Assembly: GCA_964634895.1 (NCBI GenBank)
Contig: CAZWJS010000035.1
Location: 1-12,551 of the forward strand
Direction of reading: 5' to 3'
Length of the DNA stretch: 12,551 nt
Source: CG-Epi1 sp964634895
GTDB lineage: Archaea > Thermoplasmatota > Poseidoniia > MGIII > CG-Epi1
Both the position numbers and the translations under genes were made by a program. Of the stretch, positions 1 through 6,394 are shown piece after piece. Each line of letters begins with the position of its first letter. Positions within the stretch are counted from its first letter, which is position 1. The notes under the pieces are model-generated. The model saw only the letters and a program-made list of their open reading frames with translations, made no database searches and was not told the origin of the DNA.

Positions 1-1
1 A

Positions 2-157
2 TATGAGGAAGAAGGTAGTCCTTATTTTTCTACATCTAGATTGTGGGATGATGGAATAATTGATCCTTTGGACACTCGTATGATAATTGCTTTAGGTATT
101 TCTACATCATTAAATAAAAAGTCCAAAACAACAAATTTTGGTGTTTTTAGAATGTAA
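2..157 (+). CDS. Acyl-CoA carboxylase carboxyltransferase (beta) subunit, C-terminal end only
   Basis: This reading frame is open from the left edge and ends at TAA 155-157, giving the last 51 residues. The stretch resembles the end of the carboxyltransferase subunit of biotin-dependent carboxylases of the methylcrotonyl-/propionyl-CoA family. It contains YEEEGSPYFSTSRLWDDG, then IIDPLDTR, and the terminal FGVFRM that is typical of methylcrotonyl-CoA carboxylase beta chains. These enzymes move carboxyl from carboxybiotin to an acyl-CoA in the cytoplasm, in leucine or odd-chain acid breakdown or in acyl-CoA carboxylation. The position of the matching biotin carboxylase gene is unknown because the window starts inside this gene. 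The methylcrotonyl assignment rests on the C-terminal residues only, so propionyl- or geranyl-CoA specificity cannot be excluded. Confidence 0.85.
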   Translation, partial: YEEEGSPYFSTSRLWDDGIIDPLDTRMIIALGISTSLNKKSKTTNFGVFRM

Positions 158-160
158 GTG

Positions 161-170
161 TTAAATATTA
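161..170 (+). promoter_or_regulatory. TATA-like box ahead of the 56-residue gene
   Basis: TTAAATATTA is centred about 25 bases before the ATG at 190. That is the spacing expected for an archaeal TATA box serving a leaderless transcript. It lies just after the carboxylase stop codon, so the small genes may have their own promoter as well as any read-through. An AGGT at 183-186 could instead act as a weak ribosome binding site on a longer transcript. Confidence 0.5.
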
Positions 171-173
171 GCG

Positions 174-180
174 TTTTTTT
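174..180 (+). terminator. Oligo-T tract after the carboxylase gene
   Basis: Seven consecutive T residues follow the carboxylase stop by 16 bases, with no obvious hairpin. Archaeal RNA polymerase can terminate on such tracts. It could end or weaken the carboxylase transcript just before the start of the next gene. Confidence 0.4.
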
Positions 181-189
181 ATAGGTACG

Positions 190-360
190 ATGGAAGAATC
201 AATTTGCCGTATTGAGCTTGAAATTGAGGATAAGACTTACATTGCTAAAGTTCAAACTGATATGGGAGGCCCTCGTGAGTATCAAAGTAAACGTTTTGAT
301 AGACTTCTTACGCAATTAATGACTGAGTTACAAGCCGAGTTTGAACCTGATTTTGAATGA
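190..360 (+). CDS. Small acidic protein of unknown function (56 aa)
   Basis: I do not recognise this family. The frame runs from ATG 190 to TGA 358-360 and encodes 56 residues. It starts MEESICRIELEIEDKTYIAK and ends ELQAEFEPDFE. It looks soluble: two short alternating beta-like strands (about residues 5-24), a GGPREYQSKR turn, then a probable amphipathic helix (about 36-50) and an acidic tail. There is no signal peptide or membrane segment. The start is supported by a TATA-like box 25 bases upstream and by AGGT at 183-186. Its stop overlaps the next ATG in an ATGA, which implies translational coupling to the small membrane protein. The position after a carboxylase subunit raises the possibility of a small accessory subunit, comparable in size to the epsilon subunits of actinobacterial acyl-CoA carboxylases, but no sequence evidence supports that. 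Confidence 0.7.
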   Translation: MEESICRIELEIEDKTYIAKVQTDMGGPREYQSKRFDRLLTQLMTELQAEFEPDFE

Positions 361-539
361 ATTGGTTCCCGTTTCTAGCTCCAATTAGCGTTAGTTTAGG
401 TCTATTGATTGGATACTTTATAATTAAATCTGTAGCTCGTAGAATGGGTAAGCCTTTACCAGGAATTGGAGAATTATTATTTCCAATCCATCATAAAGAT
501 TCTAAGTTAGATAAAAGGCATCGAAAAGGCAACCGTTAA
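357..539 (+). CDS. Small single-pass membrane protein of unknown function (60 aa)
   Basis: The family is not recognised. The 60-residue product has one hydrophobic segment at about residues 4-26 (FPFLAPISVSLGLLIGYFII), followed by a strongly basic tail ending DKRHRKGNR. The positive-inside rule would place the C-terminus in the cytoplasm. A short PLPGIGELLFP stretch sits between membrane and tail. The hydrophobic segment has no clear signal-peptidase site, so it is probably an anchor rather than a cleaved leader. The start codon overlaps the stop of the preceding 56-residue gene (ATGA at 357-360), so the two are almost certainly co-translated and may act together. A gap of 33 bases separates it from the PKD-domain surface protein downstream. 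Confidence 0.7.
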   Translation: MNWFPFLAPISVSLGLLIGYFIIKSVARRMGKPLPGIGELLFPIHHKDSKLDKRHRKGNR

Positions 540-563
540 ATGCTGCGCTATCAATAACGGTAT

Positions 564-569
564 AGGTGT
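564..569 (+). promoter_or_regulatory. Ribosome binding site of the PKD surface protein
   Basis: AGGTGT lies three bases before the ATG at 573 and matches the GGTG core complementary to the 3' end of 16S rRNA. A similar TATAGGT string precedes the start at 190. No convincing TATA box lies in the 33-base gap, so this gene is probably read from the upstream transcript with its own translation start. Confidence 0.5.
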
Positions 570-572
570 AAT

Positions 573-2537
573 ATGCGTTCCTTAGTAATTTTTGCTTTCG
601 CGCTAGCAGTTTCTTTAGCAGTTATGGATGAGGTCTCGGCCTCTCCGGACGTCACTTCGGTGACTATAAATCCAAATGCAATTGATAATCAAGTTGATGA
701 ACAAGTCAGTTTTCAGGCCGAATGTTCAATTTGTAGTGAAGAGGGAGGTTTGCAGTATTTCTACTGGAATACAAGTGTAAATGAAGCAACGCTTAAAGAG
801 GGAACCTCTTTTGCTGAACTCAATTTTGATAGATCTTCTACAGAATTTACGAAAGGAGAACACCAAATAACACTTCAAGTTCAGGATGATAATGGGCAAT
901 GGAGCGATAAGGACGATCCCGATGCTACAACCACTTTATCAGTTGATGGAAAAGATGGGGGTAGTGGTTCTATTACAGTTAATTTTCAGATAGATCCTCC
1001 AATGGTTAGTCTAGGCCAAACAGCTGCCTTTAGAGCTTGTAAGGACATTCAACCAGATCCGTTACCTTGTGTTGATGATCCAAATGCCGTTTTACAATTT
1101 GATTGGGATATAATGCTTGAAGGTGAGAGTGTCTGGACAGATTTAGGAAATTATCAAAGTTTTGAAGAAGATGATTTTGTCGTGGGGGATCATATGGTTC
1201 GTCTTATAATAACAAATGAAGATGGTGAGAGTAGTGATGGAACTGATACACTTGAGTTCATAGTTAATCCGCCAATACCTATTGCCCTTATTGTAAATGG
1301 CCCTGATTTTGTGTTAAAGGCGGGGCAGGATCTTTCAATACAAGGTAATTGTTATGATAGGTTTATGGTGGAGGATGACAATTGTGGTTATTTTTGGGAA
1401 CTTAGAGAGGCAGATGGTAATGCCTTAGTTTCAGAGTTTACAACTAAAGAAATAAAGCTAACAGGTTTGACACAACAAACCTATGCTCTAAAGCTAAGGA
1501 CTCAAGATGCAAATGCGACTTACTCGACTTGGGTTCAAGCTATGGTTGTGGTTGGTCCATCGAATGTTTTGCCTTCAGCAATGATAACGATAACGCCCGA
1601 TCCCGTGGGGAGTCTAATGGCTTCTGAATATTACAAGTTAATGAATGTATCTTTTTCGTCACATACTTCTTCAGATTCCGATGGAGTAATAATTTCATAT
1701 GAGTGGTATATCTCTCAGGAGGGCGCTTGGATTTTATCTTCAACAGAGCCAGTTTGGACAACGACCTTTAATGAAACTGGTAATAAATACATAAGATTAG
1801 TTGTAATTGATAACGATGGGGCTTCTAGTTTACCAAATCAAGTTGGAATCAAGATAATACAAAACAATCCACCTACAATTGAATTGGATATATCCCCAGG
1901 ATTCGATTCTGAGGGTAATGCAATTTATTATCTCAATAGTACGGTTAAAGATGAGGAAGGTACAGTTGTATCTTTCAATTGGACTGCTAATGGTGAGTTA
2001 GTCTCTGAGAAACAAAATGCTACTTGGGTCCCTAAATCTAGTGGAGAGTATATCATAAAACTTGAAGTTGTAGATAATGGAGGGGCAGTCAATCAATCTA
2101 CTGAAACGATTACAGTATCCGTTGCTGAATCAAAGAATTTTATGGCAACGTTCTCTTCTAAAGATATCGAGGTCGGCGAGTCAGTTACAATAGATTTTTC
2201 AGGTACGAATGGTTCTGTTAATTACTATGAAATTATAGTTACAGACAGAAATTCAGTATCTGATCCTGTTAAATATAAGACAACCGAAAACAAATTCGTT
2301 GTAAAATTTGATGAGGCAGGAGAATACAATATGGATGTTTATGTATATTGGGCAGATGGTATTCCAACTAATGGAGATTGGTATGGCCCTACTATTATAG
2401 TAGGTGGTGGAGCGCCTGAGAATTCCGGTGAGGCTGAGAATGTTGATGATTTATCTTCAGATGAACTCCCTTCTATATCTATTGTACTGGCTTTGTTAGT
2501 AATTTCATTAATGGCATCACGAAGACGTCAAAGGTAG
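573..2537 (+). CDS. Cell-surface protein with about six PKD/Ig-like domains and C-terminal anchor (654 aa)
   Basis: This is an exported, membrane-anchored protein. Residues 1-23 form a signal peptide with a likely cut after VSA. About six tandem beta-sandwich domains follow, at roughly 25-125, 132-232, 236-328, 334-430, 434-517 and 522-612. Domains 4 and 5 are the clearest PKD units (DSDGVIISYEWY; EEGTVVSFNW). Each of the first three carries one close cysteine pair (C51/C54, C156/C166, C260/C271), fit for disulfides outside the cell. Many N-x-S/T sequons suggest glycosylation. After an acidic linker (614-631) comes ELPSIS, a hydrophobic stretch and a final RRRQR, a tripartite layout like archaeal C-terminal sorting signals. 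No catalytic domain is visible, so adhesion, S-layer association or substrate display are guesses. The gene converges with a small PKD protein and overlaps its end by ten bases. Confidence 0.85.
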   Translation: MRSLVIFAFALAVSLAVMDEVSASPDVTSVTINPNAIDNQVDEQVSFQAECSICSEEGGLQYFYWNTSVNEATLKEGTSFAELNFDRSSTEFTKGEHQITLQVQDDNGQWSDKDDPDATTTLSVDGKDGGSGSITVNFQIDPPMVSLGQTAAFRACKDIQPDPLPCVDDPNAVLQFDWDIMLEGESVWTDLGNYQSFEEDDFVVGDHMVRLIITNEDGESSDGTDTLEFIVNPPIPIALIVNGPDFVLKAGQDLSIQGNCYDRFMVEDDNCGYFWELREADGNALVSEFTTKEIKLTGLTQQTYALKLRTQDANATYSTWVQAMVVVGPSNVLPSAMITITPDPVGSLMASEYYKLMNVSFSSHTSSDSDGVIISYEWYISQEGAWILSSTEPVWTTTFNETGNKYIRLVVIDNDGASSLPNQVGIKIIQNNPPTIELDISPGFDSEGNAIYYLNSTVKDEEGTVVSFNWTANGELVSEKQNATWVPKSSGEYIIKLEVVDNGGAVNQSTETITVSVAESKNFMATFSSKDIEVGESVTIDFSGTNGSVNYYEIIVTDRNSVSDPVKYKTTENKFVVKFDEAGEYNMDVYVYWADGIPTNGDWYGPTIIVGGGAPENSGEAENVDDLSSDELPSISIVLALLVISLMASRRRQR

Positions 2538-2989
2538 GCTTTTTCTTTCTTAATCTGCTGAGTCCAATATCCGAGCACAGCGCTCATTATTAGTTCTGAG
2601 CCAGCTATAGCGAAGAATAAAGCCTCATTATAAACAATTTTTTCTTCAAAAGTTTCTATGTAGTTTACAATTAGCACAAACTTCTTTATTTCAGTTGATT
2701 CATCATAATTAGCTGTGAAGGTGATATTGTATCTTCCTGCTGCGTGAACTGTGTGGTTTACATTTTCAGAATAAGAGTATCTTGTATTAGGGCCATTTAT
2801 ATCGACTCCAAAGTCCCATTCAACAGAGGTTGCATCTTCTATTCCTGTTGCATTAAAAAAGACAGTCTCTCCAGAATTCACGAACAATATTTCTTCTTCA
2901 TTATTTGCACTGATTTGGACCTCACCGATTGCAGTAGGATACAATAATAGTAAGGAAATAAAAACTAAATTAAACTTGTATTTTGCCAT
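2528..2989 (-). CDS. Small membrane-anchored PKD-domain protein (153 aa)
   Basis: I chose the ATG at 2989 because it opens a normal signal peptide (MAKYKFNLVFISLLLL, cut near AIG at residues 20-22). An ATG further upstream at 3049 would add 20 hydrophilic residues ahead of it and overlap csl4 much more. Residues 25-110 form one PKD-like domain (SVEWDFGVDI at 55-64; RYNITFT near the end) with sequons at N46, N78 and N88. A hydrophobic segment at about 120-141 is followed by the basic tail KKEKAYL. The topology would be signal peptide, external domain, membrane, short cytoplasmic tail. The function is unknown. The first 20 bases overlap the end of csl4, suggesting read-through from that operon. 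Its stop lies inside the end of the large convergent PKD gene, so the two may be functionally paired. Confidence 0.75.
   Translation of the reverse strand: MAKYKFNLVFISLLLLYPTAIGEVQISANNEEEILFVNSGETVFFNATGIEDATSVEWDFGVDINGPNTRYSYSENVNHTVHAAGRYNITFTANYDESTEIKKFVLIVNYIETFEEKIVYNEALFFAIAGSELIMSAVLGYWTQQIKKEKAYL
2539..2551 (+). terminator. T-rich terminator of the large PKD gene
   Basis: CTTTTTCTTTCTT begins two bases after the TAG at 2535-2537, with no hairpin needed. On the other strand the same bases encode the lysine-rich tail of the convergent membrane protein. Confidence 0.5.
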
Positions 2990-3518
2990 AAAGACTCGAG
3001 ATCTTTCTTGGGATTCTTTCTCTGAGTTCCTCAGACCACAATTCTCCATCCACTAGTTTAAGGATATCATGAGTTGTCCCACATCTAGCAAACACAACAC
3101 CATCTTCTTTACCTACAGTTGTTAATTCAATAGCTGGTTTGCATTTCAAAACAGTAGCTTGAATTAGATCATTTATTTGATATATTTCCTTTATATCTGA
3201 AACATAATCACTTGACATTTTGGCGATGTGTAGAGTTCCTACGGTATAATTCCCAATGCTTCTCTTATTTCCTTTAACTTTTAAAATCTCAACAGAAACC
3301 ATACTATCACGAACAGATTGTATTCTTCCAAAAATAGTATCATTTTCTGATATTTCCAAAGGAACAGATACTGAAGGAGTAATACTGATTTTCATTTTTT
3401 CATTATCTTCCTTAACAATGCCACAGACCCCTGCAAACAATTCTCCATTGTCCTCGTAAACGCCTTTACCAGGCATGTATTCCATAGCACTTGCAAGCTT
3501 GTCTCCAGGTTGTTTCAT
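2970..3518 (-). CDS. csl4: Exosome cap subunit Csl4
   Basis: Csl4 is an RNA-binding cap subunit of the archaeal exosome, which degrades and tails RNA from the 3' end. It helps to recruit partners such as DnaG. The 182-residue product has the usual order. The N-terminal domain opens with PGDKLASAMEYMPGKGVYED (residues 4-23), a Csl4 hallmark. An S1 domain covers about 58-136. A C-terminal segment corresponding to the zinc ribbon starts GVVFARCG (140-147). In typical archaeal Csl4 this ribbon carries four cysteines, but here only C146 remains and the usual second CPxCG knuckle reads LWSEELRER. The length is normal for the family. The gene starts four bases after the methyltransferase stop and overlaps the PKD protein start downstream, so it sits inside a co-transcribed run. 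Confidence 0.88.
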   Translation of the reverse strand: MKQPGDKLASAMEYMPGKGVYEDNGELFAGVCGIVKEDNEKMKISITPSVSVPLEISENDTIFGRIQSVRDSMVSVEILKVKGNKRSIGNYTVGTLHIAKMSSDYVSDIKEIYQINDLIQATVLKCKPAIELTTVGKEDGVVFARCGTTHDILKLVDGELWSEELRERIPRKISSLYGKIQV

Positions 3519-3522
3519 AATT

Positions 3523-4119
3523 CTATTGCAGAGAAGCTACGTGATAAAGGATTGCTTTCTCATTTTTAATCTCTTTTGTATGGAAAGGCATTGATTTCTT
3601 GATTGGGAAATTAAATTCATAGGCTGAAATCACCCTACCTGAATTATTCTCAATAAAGTTTTCAACAAATGCTTTTGTTTCACTCATATGTATTGACCAT
3701 ATATTTTGTGCAATTTGTAGTGATTTCTGCAAAAAGCTTCGATCAGCTCCAGGAACTTGTGCTCCAAAGGGAGGATTCATTAATACAGTATCATATTTTT
3801 CATCAATATTTTCAATTGCAGAATTAATCCATTTTATATCCAAATTGTGGTTTTGTGAATATTCTTTTGCCAGATTTAGCGCTTCATTGTCAATTTCATA
3901 GCCTGTAACCTTAGCGCCTGCTAACGCAGCTCCAATAGCTAATCTTCCAGTTCCACAACCTAGATCAGCCACATTACCTGACAAATGACCTAAGGTTTGT
4001 GCTTGTTTAATAATCTCAATTACTACATCAGGTGGCGTAGCGTATTGCTCAAGTTCAGGTTTCGGGATTTTGAAATCAGGTGATTTTTGTAATATTCTAA
4101 AGTTTATCCTTTTCTCCAT
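3523..4119 (-). CDS. METTL5-like rRNA N6-adenine methyltransferase
   Basis: This is a class I, SAM-dependent methyltransferase of 198 residues. Motif I is DLGCGTGRL (52-60), the acidic SAM-ribose residue lies in GYEID (73-77), and the catalytic adenine-N6 motif is NPPFG (115-119). The LEQYATPPDVV segment (23-33) just before the Rossmann fold is characteristic of the METTL5/COG2263 family. Human METTL5 makes m6A in 18S rRNA near the decoding centre, and an equivalent role on 16S rRNA here is inference. Human METTL5 needs TRMT112 as partner, and no Trm112 gene is seen in this window. The start overlaps the end of mcm by 16 bases and the stop is four bases from csl4, so all three are probably translated from one mRNA. 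I leave the symbol blank because archaeal naming is unsettled. Confidence 0.88.
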   Translation of the reverse strand: MEKRINFRILQKSPDFKIPKPELEQYATPPDVVIEIIKQAQTLGHLSGNVADLGCGTGRLAIGAALAGAKVTGYEIDNEALNLAKEYSQNHNLDIKWINSAIENIDEKYDTVLMNPPFGAQVPGADRSFLQKSLQIAQNIWSIHMSETKAFVENFIENNSGRVISAYEFNFPIKKSMPFHTKEIKNEKAILYHVASLQ

Positions 4120-6341
4120 TTATCGTAGCCATCCTTGAGTAATCTTCCATCCTTTCTTAAATTTGATAAGTGTTTATCTACATCATTTCGAGAATATCCC
4201 TTTTCCTCCATGATATCATATATTTCTTCTTCATCCATTCCTCCGCTTGGACTTATTATATCTAGCAATATTATTGATGGATTTTGTTCCATCTTTCTTT
4301 GTTTAGCATCCATACCTGAGAATACATAATCAACATCACCTCGTAAAGTTACGGATAGGAATAAATCCATCATATCAGTTGCCATTTCCGCATGTTTAAA
4401 TTCGACACTATCAGATAAATACATTTTTGCATAAGCCTCTGCAATTCGTATAATGGATTCTAATTGCCTTGGTGTAATTGGCATAGTCTTGTCTTGTTCA
4501 TCAGTACTATGATATCTATTTCTGAGCCGTGTGTAAAAGTCTTTAATTTTGTGTTGAGCTTCCGCAGTCATTACAGGCCTCAACTTTTTTGCATAAGATA
4601 TATAGAGTTTTAGAAGTCTTGAATCAATAGGTCCTTCCACAGATCTAATTGCAAGTTCGTCACCTTCACCAATTTCTCCTGGTTTGAGAACTTCCCCAGC
4701 AAGATGACTTTGTATGATTCTATCTGCTAATAAGCTATCTTTGTCAGGATCGGCTTTATCTTCAATTATGAAGAAAATATCAAAGCGACTTAGAAGTGAA
4801 ACTGGCATATTTACTTGAGGAGGCAACGGCATGGTCATGTCAAATCTGCTTCTTCGTGGATTAGCTGCAGCTAGTACTGAACATTTTGATTTTAATTGAG
4901 CATTAATTCCAGCTTTAGCAATACTTATCGTTTGCTGTTCCATAGCTTCATGCATAGATGATCTATCTTCATCTGACATCTTATCAATTTCATCAATACA
5001 GGCGATTCCGCCAGATGCTAGGACTAAGGTTCCAGCTTCCAACGTCCACCTCCCTTCCCCAAATTCATCTCTAACAGCAGCTGCAGTTAGCCCTGCAGCG
5101 GAGGTGGATTTACCAGTAGCCATTACTCCTCTTGGGGCTATTCTTGCAGCAGATCTTAATAACTGAGATTTTGCAAGACCCGGATCGCCCATCATAAGCA
5201 TGTGTATATCACCTCTAATCCGTGTTCCATCTGGGAGTTCTTTGTCTACACCACCAAATTGCTGCAAAGCAATTGCTCTTTTTTCCCATTCCATCCCATA
5301 GATTGTTGGAGAGATGGAATCACGAATTCTTTCAACTATATCCTCTTGTTGGGCTAATTCCTTAATTTGGATTAATTCCTTAGCATTAGGTTCTACGTCA
5401 TCATCTTCTCCAACTCTTTCATCTATGCTATGTGCATAAAGATAGATATCAAATTCACTTTTTTGTCTTCTTCCTTGGAACTGTGTTTTTGGTTTTATAA
5501 TTCCAACAATGGCAACCCTGTCTCCAGGTTGAATTTTATGTGCTAGGGAACTTTCAAAGTAAGCTGAGAGTCTTTCTGGTTGCGATCCAGGCGGCAATCC
5601 TTCAGGAAATTCTTGGATTTCAACTTTTTGTGAATCAATGAACTGTGAAAAGTCATCACGTAGTTTAAAATCCGTACATTTACATCCTTCAGATGTACAT
5701 CTTGTAGGTTCTTTTATTGTAAAAAAATCTTGGATATATGAATTGCGATGTTTTTCCCAGTCACATTCAAACAATCCTATTTCCATTCTTGGCCTTACAG
5801 GTGTTGTTTTCCTTACCAAGCCTTTCAATTTTACAGTTCGGTAAAGATGTTCTTTTCTTAGTCCACTAATTTCGACTTCATAAAGTTCATCTGGTATTCC
5901 TACAGGAGCGACATCGAGGTCTACTTTTGTACGATGTTCTTCTCTAACACGTTTTATTGTTTCATCAGGTATAAACTCTTGAACAACGTTTTTGGCAGCT
6001 TCTAGAGTTTCATCTAAATTCCATCTTAAATTATTTGATAGTCTAGCATTAAAATCTGTAACAGCTTCCCAAGTAACGCTGATAGCACGTTCACCATCAG
6101 GATATTTACTAGATACTTTTTGTATTTCATCTATATAGGTAGGTATCTTGTTTGTGTCAACTCTATTTCCGTTACATTTTTGGCAAACACTGCCACCTTT
6201 ACCGTTACCTGAGCCTTCGCATGCGTTACACATAGGTGCTGAGGCTTCTTTTCCAAACTGGTCAACAGGCCTATTTCTTGAGTCTTGAAAGAAGGAGCGC
6301 CAAAGCTCCATAAGCTCATCTAGTGGTACGTCATTTGCCAA
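4104..6341 (-). CDS. mcm: Replicative DNA helicase MCM with an inserted DnaJ-type zinc knuckle
   Basis: MCM is the hexameric 3'-5' helicase that unwinds DNA at archaeal replication forks. The 745-residue product has an N-terminal DNA-binding region (about 1-310), an AAA+ motor (about 330-660) and a C-terminal winged helix (about 685-745). The motor is intact: Walker A GDPGLAKS (385-392), Walker B CIDEID (448-453), sensor 1 AAANP (491-495) and arginine finger SRFD (518-521). Two features are odd. Residues 38-58 hold CNACEGSG and CQKCNG, a DnaJ-like four-cysteine knuckle placed after the first helix of domain A. The usual MCM zinc site is altered, with C193, H198, C215, C220 and C222 as candidate ligands. 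The first codon is TTG at 6341; the first in-frame ATG is residue 11 (6311). No in-frame ATG lies between TTG and the upstream stop. Confidence 0.95.
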   Translation of the reverse strand: MANDVPLDELMELWRSFFQDSRNRPVDQFGKEASAPMCNACEGSGNGKGGSVCQKCNGNRVDTNKIPTYIDEIQKVSSKYPDGERAISVTWEAVTDFNARLSNNLRWNLDETLEAAKNVVQEFIPDETIKRVREEHRTKVDLDVAPVGIPDELYEVEISGLRKEHLYRTVKLKGLVRKTTPVRPRMEIGLFECDWEKHRNSYIQDFFTIKEPTRCTSEGCKCTDFKLRDDFSQFIDSQKVEIQEFPEGLPPGSQPERLSAYFESSLAHKIQPGDRVAIVGIIKPKTQFQGRRQKSEFDIYLYAHSIDERVGEDDDVEPNAKELIQIKELAQQEDIVERIRDSISPTIYGMEWEKRAIALQQFGGVDKELPDGTRIRGDIHMLMMGDPGLAKSQLLRSAARIAPRGVMATGKSTSAAGLTAAAVRDEFGEGRWTLEAGTLVLASGGIACIDEIDKMSDEDRSSMHEAMEQQTISIAKAGINAQLKSKCSVLAAANPRRSRFDMTMPLPPQVNMPVSLLSRFDIFFIIEDKADPDKDSLLADRIIQSHLAGEVLKPGEIGEGDELAIRSVEGPIDSRLLKLYISYAKKLRPVMTAEAQHKIKDFYTRLRNRYHSTDEQDKTMPITPRQLESIIRIAEAYAKMYLSDSVEFKHAEMATDMMDLFLSVTLRGDVDYVFSGMDAKQRKMEQNPSIILLDIISPSGGMDEEEIYDIMEEKGYSRNDVDKHLSNLRKDGRLLKDGYDKWRKG

Positions 6342-6365
6342 GGACCCATACTATTTGGCAGCCCC

Positions 6366-6377
6366 TTAAATATTTAT
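6366..6377 (-). promoter_or_regulatory. TATA-like box of mcm
   Basis: On the minus strand the sequence reads ATAAATATTTAA, in the 53-base gap between the TPR gene and mcm. Its centre is about 30 bases before the TTG start, which predicts a transcript beginning only a few bases ahead of the coding region. It suggests that mcm and the genes after it can be transcribed independently of the GTPase-V4R-TPR operon. Confidence 0.6.
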
Positions 6378-6394
6378 GGAGTGTTGAAGCTTTT

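Noticed and set aside
1540..1761. Minus-strand open frame inside the large PKD gene, and similar antisense frames inside csl4, mcm, the TPR gene, fpg and cysS
   Set aside because: They overlap strongly supported genes, have no recognisable domains or start signals, and look like by-products of AT-rich coding sequence.
3000..3049. Longer N-terminus for the small PKD protein starting at ATG 3049
   Set aside because: It would put 20 charged residues in front of a clear signal peptide and lengthen the overlap with csl4. The ATG at 2989 gives a normal exported protein.
5674..5698. Inverted repeat GTACAT / ATGTAC inside mcm
   Set aside because: It lies in the codons for the cysteine-rich RCTSEGCKCT segment and is explained by repeated TGT/ACA codons. 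It is unlikely to be a regulatory palindrome.
6131..6319. A frameshift or sequencing error to explain the extra cysteines near the MCM N-terminus
   Set aside because: The frame is continuous, the helix before and the region after align with MCM domain A in the same frame, and the cysteines form a clean DnaJ-type pattern, so a real insertion is more likely.
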